Assembly (NCBI GenBank): GCA_963082975.1
Contig: OY720350.1
Coordinates: 22,353,875-22,417,874, forward strand
Length of the DNA: 64,000 bases
Source of the DNA: Labia minor
Lineage: Eukaryota > Arthropoda > Insecta > Dermaptera > Spongiphoridae
Direction: 5' to 3'
The position numbers were made by a program, and so were the translations under genes. Below, piece after piece: positions 28,001 to 42,300 of the stretch. The notes under the pieces are model-generated. The model made no database searches. It was not told where the DNA came from and saw nothing but the letters and a program-made list of their open reading frames with translations. Positions within the stretch are counted from its first letter, which is position 1. The number at the start of each line of letters is the position of its first letter.

Positions 28001-31000
28001 AAGAATTAGCAAATTAATTCTCAAAATAGTAAAATTTTGTATCAAATTTTGATTTCAAAGAATTTTTAACATTAATAATAAATTAATTTGTTCTTTGTCT
28101 GGTTAAATATAACCTCAATATTGTATCATATATGAATTTTTAATGGCGGTTAATTCAAATTTGCTATACAAATGACAACATACTTACTCACATTGAAGAA
28201 TTTCAGGTTTGGATATATGCTCATAATCTAAAATTTCCCTAATATAATTTAAAAAAAAACTAACAATTAATTTTAAATCATTCGTCATTGAAAAGTGTTT
28301 TTTTAAATTTTAAAGGTTTTAATATAATTTAAAAAAAGATAGGGAAAGAATTAGTGTAGTAAGTTATTATTTTTAATAAAAGCTATTCCGAATACATTTT
28401 ATTATACTAAATATTTGATTTCAAATCTTTTTAGTAAAAATAAATATTATGTATCAAAAGAATAATTAACTAATATTTATTTTAAAATAACATGTTCAAT
28501 CAGAGTAAAAAATTTACAAAAGTAAATAAATTACTTGAGAAATTTTAAATACCAATTATCAACTATTAGGTTATTACTATAATTATTTTCGATTTGTAAA
28601 TAACTAATTTTAATTAGTATTTTTATTTGTTCACTTAAAATATAACAAGTTTTTTTTATAAATAGTATAATATTATAAGTACCTATACATTAATATTACT
28701 CTGAACCCAATAGAGCACAGGATGTATGTTCTTAAAAAATTTCCACATCAAATGGAATTGAGTTATTGGAGAACTCGAAACACTCACGTAATTCAAAATA
28801 AACAAATATTATGTAAGTAAATGTATCATTGAGATCTTAACAGGCACTTAAGACCTTGGTGAAGTGAAAGGCAAAAATAAACTCACCATTGGGGTTAAAT
28901 GAGCACCCAGATGTACTGCCAATTTTGCCACATGGAAGTGAACTTTGAACGGTACTCGGGGTTCTTTCGCGTATGGTCCAATCAATTCGAGACACAGCCA
29001 TTGAGAACCCAACCAAAAATCATTTCCGAAGAAAAATTGAGATGAATAACGACCACTGGCATCAGTCACTAAAACAAACAGATAAACAAATATAAATTAA
29101 TAATTTGTTCAAATTATTAATTGATACATGAATATATATATATATAAGTATAAATATTTATGATTTTTATTAATATATTTTTACCCAATAAATTCTTTTT
29201 ATTTTCTATATATTTAGATGTATATACATATATATTCTAATATTTACAAATCAAATGACACAAGAACAATTCAATTCTTCTTTCAAATAAATTAATAATT
29301 TTAATAATATTAATGAAATTCATAATAATAATATTTTGCTTATGTATATCACTAGCAAGTTTAATAGATAAAATTTAAATTAATATACTTAGAAAGAAAT
29401 CAATTTTTAAAATAAGTGAAAATAAAAACAAGTTTTTTAATACTCTTAAATTTTAAATAGAGAAAATAATTGAAAAAATATTTAAATCTTAGTTTTTGTA
29501 CTACTTTGTACTTATAAATGTATTTGATAATAAGATACCATTTCAATATATTAGAAAAGTATCATAATCCAATGACGGGATATACATCCTAATTTAAATT
29601 TTTATTTACATTTCAAACTACCACTAGAATATATTGTTAAAGATTTTAATTCCTCAAAAATCTGTTTCATTCTTAAAATTAAATAGAAACAGAAAACTAC
29701 TATTGGAACCTACTTAACTCTTTAATTTTAAAACAATTGTCTCATTCTATAATCAATATAATTTATTTTTTTCATAAGTAAAGTATTAAATGTTAACTAA
29801 GATTTTAATAAATATCGAAAAATATATTTAATCAATACACCGCTATTTTTCAAGTGGCTTATTAATCTGATTTTCTAAAACTTATGTTGAACAAACTTGA
29901 ATTTCCAAAAATTTTAAATTTAATTTTTTTAATTGTTATAATATCAAAATTCTGCCACTAAATATTTTCGAAAATATAATAATTTTAAAAATAAATTAAA
30001 TATATTGTAATAATAATTCATAATTTATGATTTTTAAAAATAGGGTTCTTCGCAGAAATTAAAAACCGAAGAAAGATGAGGTCAATAGTGTAAACTCGAA
30101 AATAAGGTTTTGACCTCTGCATCTCCAGACATAGTTAGGGTCATATAAATTAAAGGTTATGATGGGCGATACAAGACTATAGAAGACTAGAATGCGAGAG
30201 GGAAGTCAGGCTCGTATTTGTGGGGAAACCGATTGTGAAACGATTGTAGGAATAAGAGAGATGGGGGAATGTAGTTACTGCAGCCAAGAACTTTTAAGTG
30301 GAGCCAGAAAGATAGATAGTTTAAATATGTGTGTTTATTAAATTGTTAAAGCTGTGGTGGTTATGTTTATTCATAAGAAAATTTTGTAAATATAACCACA
30401 TTAATATTTTATATTTTTGTATTATATTGTGTATTATATTGTGCATTTTTGTGTTTTGAATAAATTTACAATTAAATATTAATATGTGGTTTTATTTATA
30501 CAAAATTCCCTTATAAATATATGTTTATTTATTATATCCAATGGCAGTACTCAATCTAAGGAGTATAATGAAAAAGTATAAACATTATTATTATTATTAT
30601 TATTATTTATTAAATATTATTTAAGACCCGTCAGTGTACCAAATATTTATTTTATTAAAGTTAAAGCTTCCTGGTTTAGAAAATCTCCTTAATAAATCGG
30701 ACATAGACGATTATCCAATTTCTTCCTATATATATACAATTTTGAAAAGAGCCTTGGAAAAGGTTTCTTTTAAGAATATTGTACTTTTAACTTATTTTTG
30801 TATGCATCTATATAAACTCTGAGCTTTCTAACTTGAGTTATTATACTTTGCTTTAATCATAGACCATTCACGAGCATAATTTTTAATAGATAACTTTTTG
30901 AGATGGGAAATCACTCTAAATTTGAGAATATTTCAGAAAGTATTAAATAACACAGGAAATCGATTCATGAAGACCAAGGTCAAACGGCCAATGTGTTAAT

Positions 31001-33942
31001 CATCAAGCGATGGCCAATCTAAGAACTTTTTAATTTCAAAGTTTCACTGACCACTGACCACATGTCATCAGTTAGTATTTTGATCCAATTACCTTTCATT
31101 CATTTTTTCAATAGTAAAAAAAAAAAATTTTAAAAGTTTTAATTGGTTTCAAATATCAAAATAATTATCTGAAATTGAATAAAACATTCGTTCATGGATA
31201 TAAATCTATATATTTAATACGATAGTGTCCGTCTGTACGCAAAAAACTCCAGAGCCTAAACTACAAGGAGTAAGGTAGCCAAATTTTTCTGAGGTGAAGG
31301 GTACCTCAAATGATGAAAAATAAAAAAGGAATTAGAATCTTAGGTAACTCCTGAGCTGAGCTGCGGGTGTTCCATTTTCCAGAAATATATATAAAGGAGA
31401 GCGTTTGTATGTATGTAATTTGTTTACTTTTTTGCTGTCATAGAAACAGATATATATATAATTAGAACCTCTCTCTCTCCCTCTATTTAAAATTTTAAAA
31501 AATGGAGTGTTCTAGCCAAATTAAGAAATTTAAATGCCTTATGCAACATTGATAGGTAAATGAATTGGACTGGAAGAGGATACATGTGATTAGAGAAATT
31601 GGGGAAAAATCAACCGCGAAATGTAATTAAACAAAAAAATTCAAGAATTATGCTACGGATACGACTTACATACAATTAAAATACAAAATGTAGAATTTGA
31701 AAAAGTGTAAATATTTAAATACTTAAGATCTCTAATCACGAAGGATAATAATATTCGAGAAGAATTTAAATCGACGTTGTAATTGAGTAACGCCTATTAT
31801 TATGCAGTAAAGGGGTTCATATCATCAAAGAGGATCAAAATTAAAATATATAAAACAATTATTTTTCATGTTGATCGAAGACTAGGGTGACCATATTTCG
31901 AAAACATCAAACCGGGACAAACGGTATACCTTTTTTTTTAGAACTAAATTGAAAATATTTTGAAAAAAAAATTACGAAATGTCCTAAATATTGAAAAAAC
32001 GTGACAGAAGGGTGACCCGAAGACATTTTTGGGACAGAGCACCTAAAGACGGGACGTTTGGTCACCCTAACGATGACTCTGGGAGACGAGAGTAGATCTA
32101 GAGTATTTGTGAGATTAATATTGTTCGCAGCATTTATAGGCCAAAAGAAGAGGAGGTCACAGGGGGATGGCGGAGATGGCATAACGAGAAATAATGTCCA
32201 GATATAGTTAAGGTTATAAAATCGAGAAGGCAGGGATGGGAAGGGGACGTGGTTGGAATTGGAGAAACTAGAAATTGGGAGAAACTGATTGGGAAACATC
32301 CGGTGGAAGACCAAGGACCAAGGTGGGTGGACAATGAAGGAAGGGACATGGGAGAGATGGGACAGGGTAGGATTTGGTTCTAGCTCTGGATAGGGACGCT
32401 TAGAAAAATGTGGATGCTGCGGCTAAGAACTTTCGAAAACTGTAGAGACACAGAGTTAGATAAATATAACATATACAATAATAATATATAGTTAATTTAC
32501 AGATTAAATTAAAATATATTTTACAAGAAAACGAATAAATGTCTATTTATACTGATTGAAACTAAATGGATGAAAACCTTTTACATACAGAGTTTCAACC
32601 AAATACTATGTATCACTCGGGGGTACAGGGGGCGGAGCCCCCGTCTAGGTGTGAGGAGCGCCGAAGGCGCTCGGAGCAGCTAGTTAGTTATTAATTAAAT
32701 AAACAATACTTATTTATAGATGAATATAAAAACATGCTAATTATATTTATAAATAAATTTTTTTTATTTTTTTGAACAAAAGTGATTTTTTAATTTTTTT
32801 GAACAAAAGTGATTTTAATCAATTGTTTGCTTTCTTGGGAGTATTTTATTTAATACAACTCAAAAATGAATAATAATTGAGAAATATTTATACATTTAAT
32901 AAAACATTTTCATTTTGCTTTCTTTAAAACTATTAGAAAGGTTGCCTAAGAAATTTTTTTTTTACAAGGATATGATGAAATTCGTTTAGTTAAGTATATA
33001 CACAATCTAAATTGAATCAATGTATATACTTACTGAATTGGAATATTCTTAATATCTACATTATTATAAAATAAATACCGAATCGGGAAATACGTATCAT
33101 CTAATTATTTATTATATCTACAAAATGTTATTATTATTTTTTTAAGAAAGTTTCAATAATGGATTAACGAACAAAAAAACCAAAATAAAAAAAAAGAAAG
33201 AATATTAAAACCAATTTCGACATTTTTATTTTATTATATAATAATATGTAATATTTTTGTTCCTACTTTTTCCTGGGTAAATCCCATTTGTAAATTGTAC
33301 TTTGGAATAGATGAGAATGATGATTCACAAAACTTACGATGACCATAAATTTAAGCAATAACATTGGTATTTAGGTTAATTAAACTATTATAGGAATTGA
33401 ATAATACAGGGTAATCATTCATAAGATGTTTCGGGTATTAAGTATAAATGATGTTAAGAGAAATTGTATAGATACAGGTAGTACCACAATATATATATAT
33501 ATATCTTATTTTTTTATTTTTTATATTTATTAATGAATCTTTTTGTTATTATATTATTATTATTATTGTTATTATATTATTCATAAAGTCTGGTATTTTT
33601 CTTGTAAAATTTCATACAGTCAAAAAATAATTTTTATTTTTTTATTTAAATCAATTATTATAATTATAAATTTATTCATTTATAAAATTTTAAATTCATC
33701 TTAAAATGAGAAAACCTAAATTGAGGAAAAAAGTAACAAAAAAAAAAAAAAAAAAAAAAATTGCATTTTTACAATTATGGAAATTTTTATCTTCCATTTA
33801 CAAATACATTTATGTGTGAAGCAAAAAAAAGTGAAATAATTGGTTTTTAAAATAAAAAATATATAATAATTAAAAGTATAGAGTGGAAAAAAAATTCTAA
33901 AATTATTTCAAAATATTGAAAGGGTGTGGTTGACCCTCTGAA

Positions 33943-33980
<38 letters not shown>

Positions 33981-35622
33981 TTATTTTAATTGAAGAAATA
34001 AAGGCAGAGAGAGAGAGAGAGATGTGTAAAAGAGAATTCAAAATGGGGGATCGTGAATATAGGAAATAGAAAAAAAGGAAAATAAATCAAATCAATCAAA
34101 ACATTCAATGAAAATAAAAAAAGCATTTAATTCTAATACTAATAGAGAGAGAGAGATGCCATAAGCAACCAGATTAATCTCTATTAATTTATCTTATAAT
34201 TTACGGAATTTATATATATATATATATATATTTCAATTGCAATTATTTCAATAAAAAAAATTAATTAATTAATTGAATAACTCAAGAAATTATTGAGCTC
34301 TATAAACTTGAGATTAAATGAAATTAAATTTTTTAAGTAAATATGAATAAATTATATGTGTATATATAATAATATTCATATATAATTATATTCATATACG
34401 AAATAAAATAAATAAAAGTTGAAAATGAGATAAACTTTTTCTTTTGAAATAGATTGGATAACTCCTCGGTTACTTCTATTTGTCATTATTGCAATATTTA
34501 AGGAAATGTCATATCTTGGAAAAATAAGGAAAACAACAGGTGGATTTGGGTGGGGATTTGAAAAATTATAAAAGGACCAAAATGATCGAGTGGGCTAATA
34601 TAAAAAAACAAAAAAAAAAAAATCAAATACATCGGACACGTATTCTCCGAAAGGTGAAAGTTTCCTATGTTTTTTTTTTCTTTTCATTGATGATCCCTCG
34701 AAGATAAAACCGTTACACGATTAACACATTACCACAAGCGAGAAGAAGAGAGAAAACCTCTTTACTTGTAGGAATTAGAGAAAATGGAATAATTATATGA
34801 CATATAAAAGCATAGATGATGCTATTATATAATTAATTTATATTTATATGTACATATATACCAATAAAACTAACAATATAAACAAATCATACCACTATCA
34901 TGTCGTACCATATTTTTTAAACTTTTTTTTTTTTGTTTTTCAATTTACTCCTAATATTAATTATCAATTTCATACATAGTTTATATTCAACCATATATTA
35001 TCACTAATAAATTGTTCTGATTTTAAAAATAATTTTATTTAAAATGTATAAAGGGACTTTTTATTAAAATTGAGAAAATCGTTTTGAAGAGAAATGTTAA
35101 AGGGACAAAATCAATGATGTAAAGTAGCACTTCCGCTTGTCCTATTTTAATAAAATCAATTTTTAATTATAAAATAATGAATATTTTCATTAAAAATGTT
35201 TATTTTGTTCTATTGAAGATTCAACTGATCCAATTTTGTAAAATGAGGATTTATTTTATGAATTTACCAAAAAAATATAACTGAAATATATTATTAATTT
35301 AGGTAGATTGTAAATAGTAATCACATGTAAACAATAATAAAAAATATTATCTTTGGCAAGCGTAGTTTGTAGTTCAATGGGAATAAATAATCAGAATTCA
35401 TATATCAAGAAATTCAAAACATCTTAAAAAATTATTAAAAATTATCAATTTATAAAAACGTTTAAAACCTTTAAAAAATAAGCGGGAGTGTCCTCCCCTA
35501 GACTTTCCCGCATATAAATAGGTATAAAGAGTTGTGAATGAATATTTAGAAAGTGTAAACTTGGTATTGATAAAGAGCCAGTTCGTGTTAGTTTATTGGT
35601 GTCAAATTTGATATTTGGTAAC

Positions 35623-35670
<48 letters not shown>

Positions 35671-36304
35671 AAAGTGCTACTTTGATAGAATAAAGTGCTA
35701 AATTTGATATGAAAATAACCCTTCACTTCCTCTCTTCGATCGGCAATACTAGCACTTCCGGTTTCCGGATTTGCACCAAAAGTTGATCAATTCATCCTAC
35801 TGATGTATTAAGTAAATATACCAAATTTCATCAAAATCCGTTGAGCCGTTCAGGCTGTACACATCTATACGGACGGACGGACAGACGGACGGACAGACAT
35901 CATTCTGTTAAGAAAATGCATGATTCGTGGAGATATGTACCTAAAAATATCCATAGGTGAAATTTGGTGTGAAAACAATACCTCCCTTACTATCGTCGGT
36001 CGGTAAAAAGGAAACGCTACTTGTATAGGTAAAATGTCACTTCCGGTAGTCAGATCATGATGAAATTTGGTATCTCAATTTTTTTCATATTTTTAAATCT
36101 ATATACAAAATATGAACCAAATATCTCGAAGCAAACTGGTACTTTACTTGAAAGGTAAACGCAACCAGTGTAGGTAAAGTACCACTTCCGGTTAACCGAT
36201 TTTGACGAAATTTTGATAGAAATCTACAAACTGTGAATAATATCGGTGTACCAAATTTCGAAGTCCTAGCTTGATTAGTTTTTGAGTAAATTTGCTTACA
36301 GACA

Positions 36305-36335
<31 letters not shown>

Positions 36336-39300
36336 CATACATACATACATACATACATACACACACACAGACATAATTCGAAAAATGGTATTTTCCGACT
36401 CAGGGAGGTCTAAAACGTCAAGATCTATCGAAATCTCGAAGTCGAAATTTTTGACGATTCCAATACTTCCCTTATACGAAGTATGCGGGAAAGTAAAAAC
36501 AAAAACAAAAATAAGTTAAAGATATGGTTAATTTACACTTTCTGGTAGACTTTTTTTAAATGCACTTATTTATTAAAATAATGTATTTTTTATTTTAAAT
36601 TCTTAATAACAAAACACAAAAAAAAAAACATAAAATAAATAAAAAATGAAGATGATGAGATAGATTTTATTATAAAATATTAAAAAAAGATTATACATAC
36701 TTAAAAATAGCTCGGATAATCATGTTTTGTTCTTTAAACTAATTAATTAATATTTAATAAAGAGATTTAATTAAATATATACTTTCCAAAGGCTGTTATC
36801 CTATTTTTTTTTATTCACCTTTTTTCATTATCTCTTCTCTCTCATCTCTTGTAAAAGAAGGTTTGAGCGAAGAGACTAATTTTTTATTATCTGTTGGGGA
36901 TGGCTTGCCTGAATTGGTTAAAACGTATATAATTCTTTCTCTCTAAAACCGCAAATAAATAAAAAAACGTTTCTGGAGGTCTCTTTCTAGTACAGAAAGG
37001 GTGCAGGAGAGGTATAGTAAAAGAAAAAAAAAGGATGGTATAAACATTTTTCAAATTTAATATGTACGAGATATATATACGAGTATATAAAATAAAAAAA
37101 ATTATAAGATCAAGTGGATGTATAAATACTCATAAATATGAACTAATTATTTCATTTATTTCAAATTAATAAATTATGGATTTAAATAATATAAATAATC
37201 TATCTATCTATCTCTGTGGCTCTACGGAACTTGAAAGTTCTTGGCCGCAGCAATCACTTCTCTCCAAGTATTCCTATTCTGAGCCACAACCCTCCAATCC
37301 CTATCCTCTCCCATCTCTCTCACATCCTTTCCTACATTATCCACCCACCGCGTCCTTGGTCATCTAACCGGACGTTTTCCAATCGGTCTCCCTACCAATA
37401 TTTTCCTCTCCCATTCTAGCCACGTGCCCTGCCTATCATAGCTTTCCTGCTTTTATAACCCTAACTATTTCTGGAGATGCATAAAGGTCATGCAGTCTCT
37501 GTCATTCCCCAGTGACCTGATCTTTTTTGGCCCATAAATGCTGCGAAGAATCCTATTCTCAAATACTCTAAACCTACTCTCGTCTCCTAAGGTCAATGCC
37601 TCAGATCCATATAATACAACCTGCAAAATAATTGTTTTATATATTTTAATTTTTATCCCCTTTGATAATAATTTTGACGCGATAAGCCCCTTTACGGCAT
37701 GATAACAGGCGTTTTCCGATTGTAACCTCGGTTTAAACTCTTCTCGAATATTATTATGCTTTGTGATTAGATTACAGAACTTACGTATTTAAATTTTTTA
37801 CATTTTCGAATTCTCCATTTTGTATGTTAAGATTTTGTTACTATTTTAATACTATTCCTCTCATGTTACTAAATACTTTGTCTTTGCACTATTAGTTTCT
37901 AGCCCCACCTCTTTTCCTGCTTCAATTAATTTTCCTAGCCCATCTTTAATTACAAATGCTAAATCTCGTATTATATTTAAGTCGTCTGCGTAACCTAATA
38001 CATGATTTTTTTTGTTTAGTTGGATTCCGATTGATTTTTCTCCAATTTGTCAAATTACATATTCCAGTACTAAATTAAATAAAATTGGTAATATTGCGTC
38101 CCCTTGTTTTAACCCATTCCGAATTTTGAAAGTAATATAATATCAATAATAATAATAATAATAATAATAATGAATTTTTTAACATATATTTTATATATCT
38201 GTCTACTCAACATTAAACTGAAAAGAAAAGAAAATATGTATTTTGCATTGTCTGAAACAATAACTTTCATAAAAAGTCAATTTATTATTTAACCTCTTAT
38301 GATACTTTAATTGGAGTACTTTTCTAAAGACGATATTTTTTACATACTACTTGGTGAATAAACATAGCAAAGCAACTTAATTGAATTTGAATTACTTTCA
38401 TTTCATCAGAGTCCAATTGAGATAACAATTCATGCTGACCAAAAATTATATATATAATAGTTTCAGGAAGGAAAAATAAATTAATTTACTGCCCAGTCTA
38501 ATCCAAATCTTTAAGAGGAAGAGGAAAAAAAGTGAGGTCACGTATACCTTTTAAAGCTCCTTTATATTCTAATGTATTGTTACACGATTTTATACATGTT
38601 ATAAGATTGTAAAAATTATTTAAAGAATTATATAAATTTATAAAATGGCCATGATAAGTCCCATCACGATAAACTTCTTGATTAATAATATGTATACATT
38701 TTAGAGAGTACCTTGAACATGTTTTTAAAATAAAATAACAAAACTATAACTTATGCTTAAATATTTCTTTATTATTTATACAATAAGTAAATATATGGTT
38801 ATCTGGTTATTAAAATAAAAAATTAAAATTAATTAATCTATAGTTTTGTATACAAGGTAGGTACTTATCTTATCTTCTTATACGAGTAAAAATTGTTTGT
38901 TTCTTTGTTTCATTGTTCTCAAAAACCGCTCTAACGATTTTTTTGAAATTCACAACAGAGATAGTATTTATAAAGAAAAATTGAGTTTTATTGATCACAT
39001 CTCACGAAACTTTATTAGTTCTTCTTAATTTAAATTTATAATATATGGATGACGTCACAACCACCGCCTGTGAGATATATATATCTATTCTTAAAATAAA
39101 ATTAAAAATATTTATATTATATTCATATATTTGATTTTTTAATTTCATTAATAGTTTTACATTTAAATTATTTGAAATTGTTTCACACAACGTTTAAAAG
39201 AAGATTTATCTTTATATTCGATTCGATATATAGTAGGATTATTAAATGACGTTATCAATTTATTATACTCCGGTAAATATTATAAAATATTATTTACTAA

Positions 39301-42300
39301 ATATTCAAACACAATATCAAATATTCAATTAGATAAAACATTTATTTGTTTTTGTGTTCTTATTTAAAATACATTTTAATTTAATCAGTAAATTAATTAT
39401 ATATATTATTATTGTAAATGTTATATCTATCTATGTGTCCCTTCATACATTTTGAATTCACCCATAATATATCTTATATTCTTATATACTTACTTGAATA
39501 TAATTTAAAAAGTTTTAAAAGTTTTTTTTTAATATTTTATGAATTCAAATCGTCAATTGAAAATGAAAAATCCAATTATGAGATCAATTATTCATATAAT
39601 TTTAAATGTTTTCGTGTTTTATAAATAAAATATTAAAAAAATAAACTTATAAACAAAATATTCTTTGAATTATTTTGAAACATTTTAGGAAACAAATTTT
39701 TAATGGGTCATTTTTAGAAATTCCATTTAACAATTATAATAAATAATTAAAAAATTGTAAAATTTTTAAAGTATATAAAAATAAATTGTATAAATTGGTT
39801 AAAGGGTCGAGTGATAGTTCGGTGTCACAGGTATATATTTTATATCAACACGCCTACTTTTCTGTTTGTATGTTATTATTTGAATGGCGAGGAAAAATTA
39901 ATGGAGGTTTGAAATTAATAGTGATAAGAAAAAATATTTAGTGACAAAGAGGAACAGTATTAATTAATATAGAAAATATAAAATTTGAATATGTAGAAAA
40001 ATTGAATGTAATCACGAAGGATAATAATATTTGAGAAGAATTTAAATGGAGGTATCAATCGGGAAACGCCTGTTATCATGCAGTAAAGACCATGGACGCA
40101 TAGGAAGGGACGTAAGAGAGATGGGACAAGGGCTCAGGATAGGGACATTTGGAGAAATGTAGCCAAGAACTTTCGAGTATCTTTGAGCCACATAGGTAGA
40201 TAGATATAACATATACAATAATAATATATATAATTAATATAGTGATTAAATTAAAATATATTTTTTAAATAAGAACACAAAAAGAAATGAATGTTTTATG
40301 TAATATACTGATTGAAACAAAATGGATGAAAACCTTTTACTACTTTTAACCAAATACGATGTACCACTCGGGGGTACAGGGGGCGGAGCCCCCGTCCAGC
40401 TGTGAAGAGCGCCGAAGGCGCTCTGACCAGCTGGTATATATTATACGAGTTGTGTCTAAAAAGTGCGGTGAATGGTATGATAAAAAAAAATATAAAAAGA
40501 GAATGTTAATTGTAAATACCTTTATTGACCTTCAAAATACTCTCTACTAGACACAACACACTTCTGACAACGTTCGTATAACGCTTGAAAACTGTTGGAA
40601 AAGTCTTGATGTGGAATCGTTCTCAGAGTATCCGTCACAACGTTCAGGCCGGCAATCCACAAGCAGGACACCAGAAAACACTGGACGTGTACGAGAGATG
40701 CTAACAAAAGATCGGCTATTGATTCTGCGACTATATCCGAAGAATTGGTTATTAGCAAAGACACAGTAAGTAGTGTTTTCTGATGTTCTGCTTCTGGATT
40801 GCCGGCCTGAACGTTGTGACGGCTATTATGAGAACGATTCCACATCAAGACTTCTCCAACAGTTTTCAAGCGTTATACGAACGTTGTCAGAAGTGTGTTG
40901 TGGCTTGTGGCTAATGTAGAGTATTTTGTAGGTTAATAAAGGCATTTACAATTAACATTCTCTTTTTATGTTTTTTTTATCATACCATTCACCGAACTTT
41001 TTAGACACACTTCGTATATTTCACAAAATAATAATTATATTTGAAAATTAATAAAAGATTTTGTTCATTTGTATATTCTATAATTAACAATATTAGATTA
41101 TTTATATATAGTTCTTTAATTATATTATTGATTGAATGAACATAGAACTCACAAACTATTAATTACATTTCTCTTTATTAATTTGAAGTGTTATTCTCTA
41201 TCTCTAAATCATATCGACATTGTATAATATTCAAGGTGATGTTTAAATACATTTATTATATTGTAAAATACATCTTTAATTAACGCCAACGCCTTCTCTG
41301 ATGAATGAGTTCATTAAAAGACTAATTTAATACAACCTCTCATTAAATAACTTACTGAGTGCATCATTAATGGTTACTTGAAATAATTTAATAAAATATT
41401 AGATTTTATTAACAAAAATTAACACAAATTATTTATTTAAATTATAAAATAAATTGTAAATTGTGATCTAACATTCACACCTCCAAGTGAACTCATTCAC
41501 ACTCTACGCTAATTTATATGTTCTTGTTTTTTTAATTCTTAAAATTTTGTTTTTCACAACAGAGAATAATTTTCGTTTATATCCTGTATGTATATAAGAC
41601 TTTTCTTAGGATAGGATGTAAAATTAACTAAAATATGTTACTCTGTAATAAAGAATAAATTTTAATTTCTATTTACCAATCAATAATTATTAAAATTGTT
41701 TACAATATTAACAAAAAATTACCTGTAAAAAAGAAACAACATTTAAATTTTATTTTATGCAGTCTCTCAATTTACACTATAATATAATAATAGAATATGT
41801 AGAAATAATAATGAATTTTAATATTATAACTTTATAAATGCAATCATTTTTGGCATTTATTTTTTCTATTATTAATTTTATTGATAAGTGCATTTTAATT
41901 CCATCTAATCTAATTTTAGTTATTAAATTAAAAGGCGCTTACAATTAATTTATTAAAGAAGAGTATACATTCTTTCCACATTCACACACGCATATATATA
42001 TATATATATATAGTATAATATAGGCTTTTCTGATGATGACGTAAGTGTTTATGTGATCATTAAGTTTCATAAAATTTAAATTGAAACTTATAACCTAGTG
42101 CTTTAAATAATTTTCCTTGAACCCATTGATTTTATTATTTATATTTTTTCTGTTTTTTTTAACAAAAAAAAAAATAATTTAGTATTAAAAGATTATATTT
42201 TTTTATAATAAAAATAAAAATCTTAAAATAAAATTTAAAATAAATATTTTATACATTCAATAGAGATAATTTTAAATTTTGTCTTAAAATCAGATTATTT

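Larger units (their letters stand above)
31205..32683 (+). mobile_element. Helitron copy carrying non-LTR cargo (3' end firm, 5' end tentative)
   Basis: The 3' end is unmistakable: GAGCGCC-GAA-GGCGCTC, GGAGCAG, CTAG at 32680-32683, followed by T, preceded by GGGGGCGGAGCCCCC. Two Helitron-like 5' starts exist: A|TCTATATATTTAATACGATA at 31205 and TATATATAAAGGAGAGCG near 31387. Most of the interior is the non-LTR fragment at 31690-32470. Confidence 0.7.
35482..36494 (+). repeat. Family II repeat, copy 1 (interrupted)
   Basis: The 5' hairpin GGGAG-TGTC-CTCCC, then inverted repeat ACTTTCCCGCATA. The body includes CTACTTGTATAGGTAAAATG and ACTTCCGGTTAACCGATTTTGACG, then (CATA)n(CA)n. The 3' end is TATGCGGGAAAGT followed by A residues. 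A family III fragment (35700-36012) and a (TA)n run split the copy. Confidence 0.88.

Noticed and set aside
31907..32349. Two minus-strand reading frames of 135 and 71 codons
   Set aside because: They are antisense to the non-LTR fragment and its small insert.
35445..35726. Reading frames dominated by YIYIYI, MYVCMYV or THTHTH (also near 683-949, 33847-34041, 36085-36519, 49066-49299, 55879-56126)
   Set aside because: They translate TA, CATA or CA/TG microsatellites; no protein motif outside the repeat, apart from the true exon 8 within 683-949.
36305..36368. Possible CRISPR or tandem array
   Set aside because: Simple (CATA)n without spacers, in eukaryotic intron sequence.
36474..36486. loxP-like ATACGAAGTAT near the family II end
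   Set aside because: Only part of one arm matches and no second arm or spacer is present; it is explained as the hairpin before the family II terminus.
39418..39624. 68-codon plus-strand reading frame, and similar small frames in AT-rich introns (for example 9719-9907, 25725-25940, 30634-30822, 61933-62160)
   Set aside because: Composition matches translated AT-rich DNA; no motif, splice context or repeat identity.
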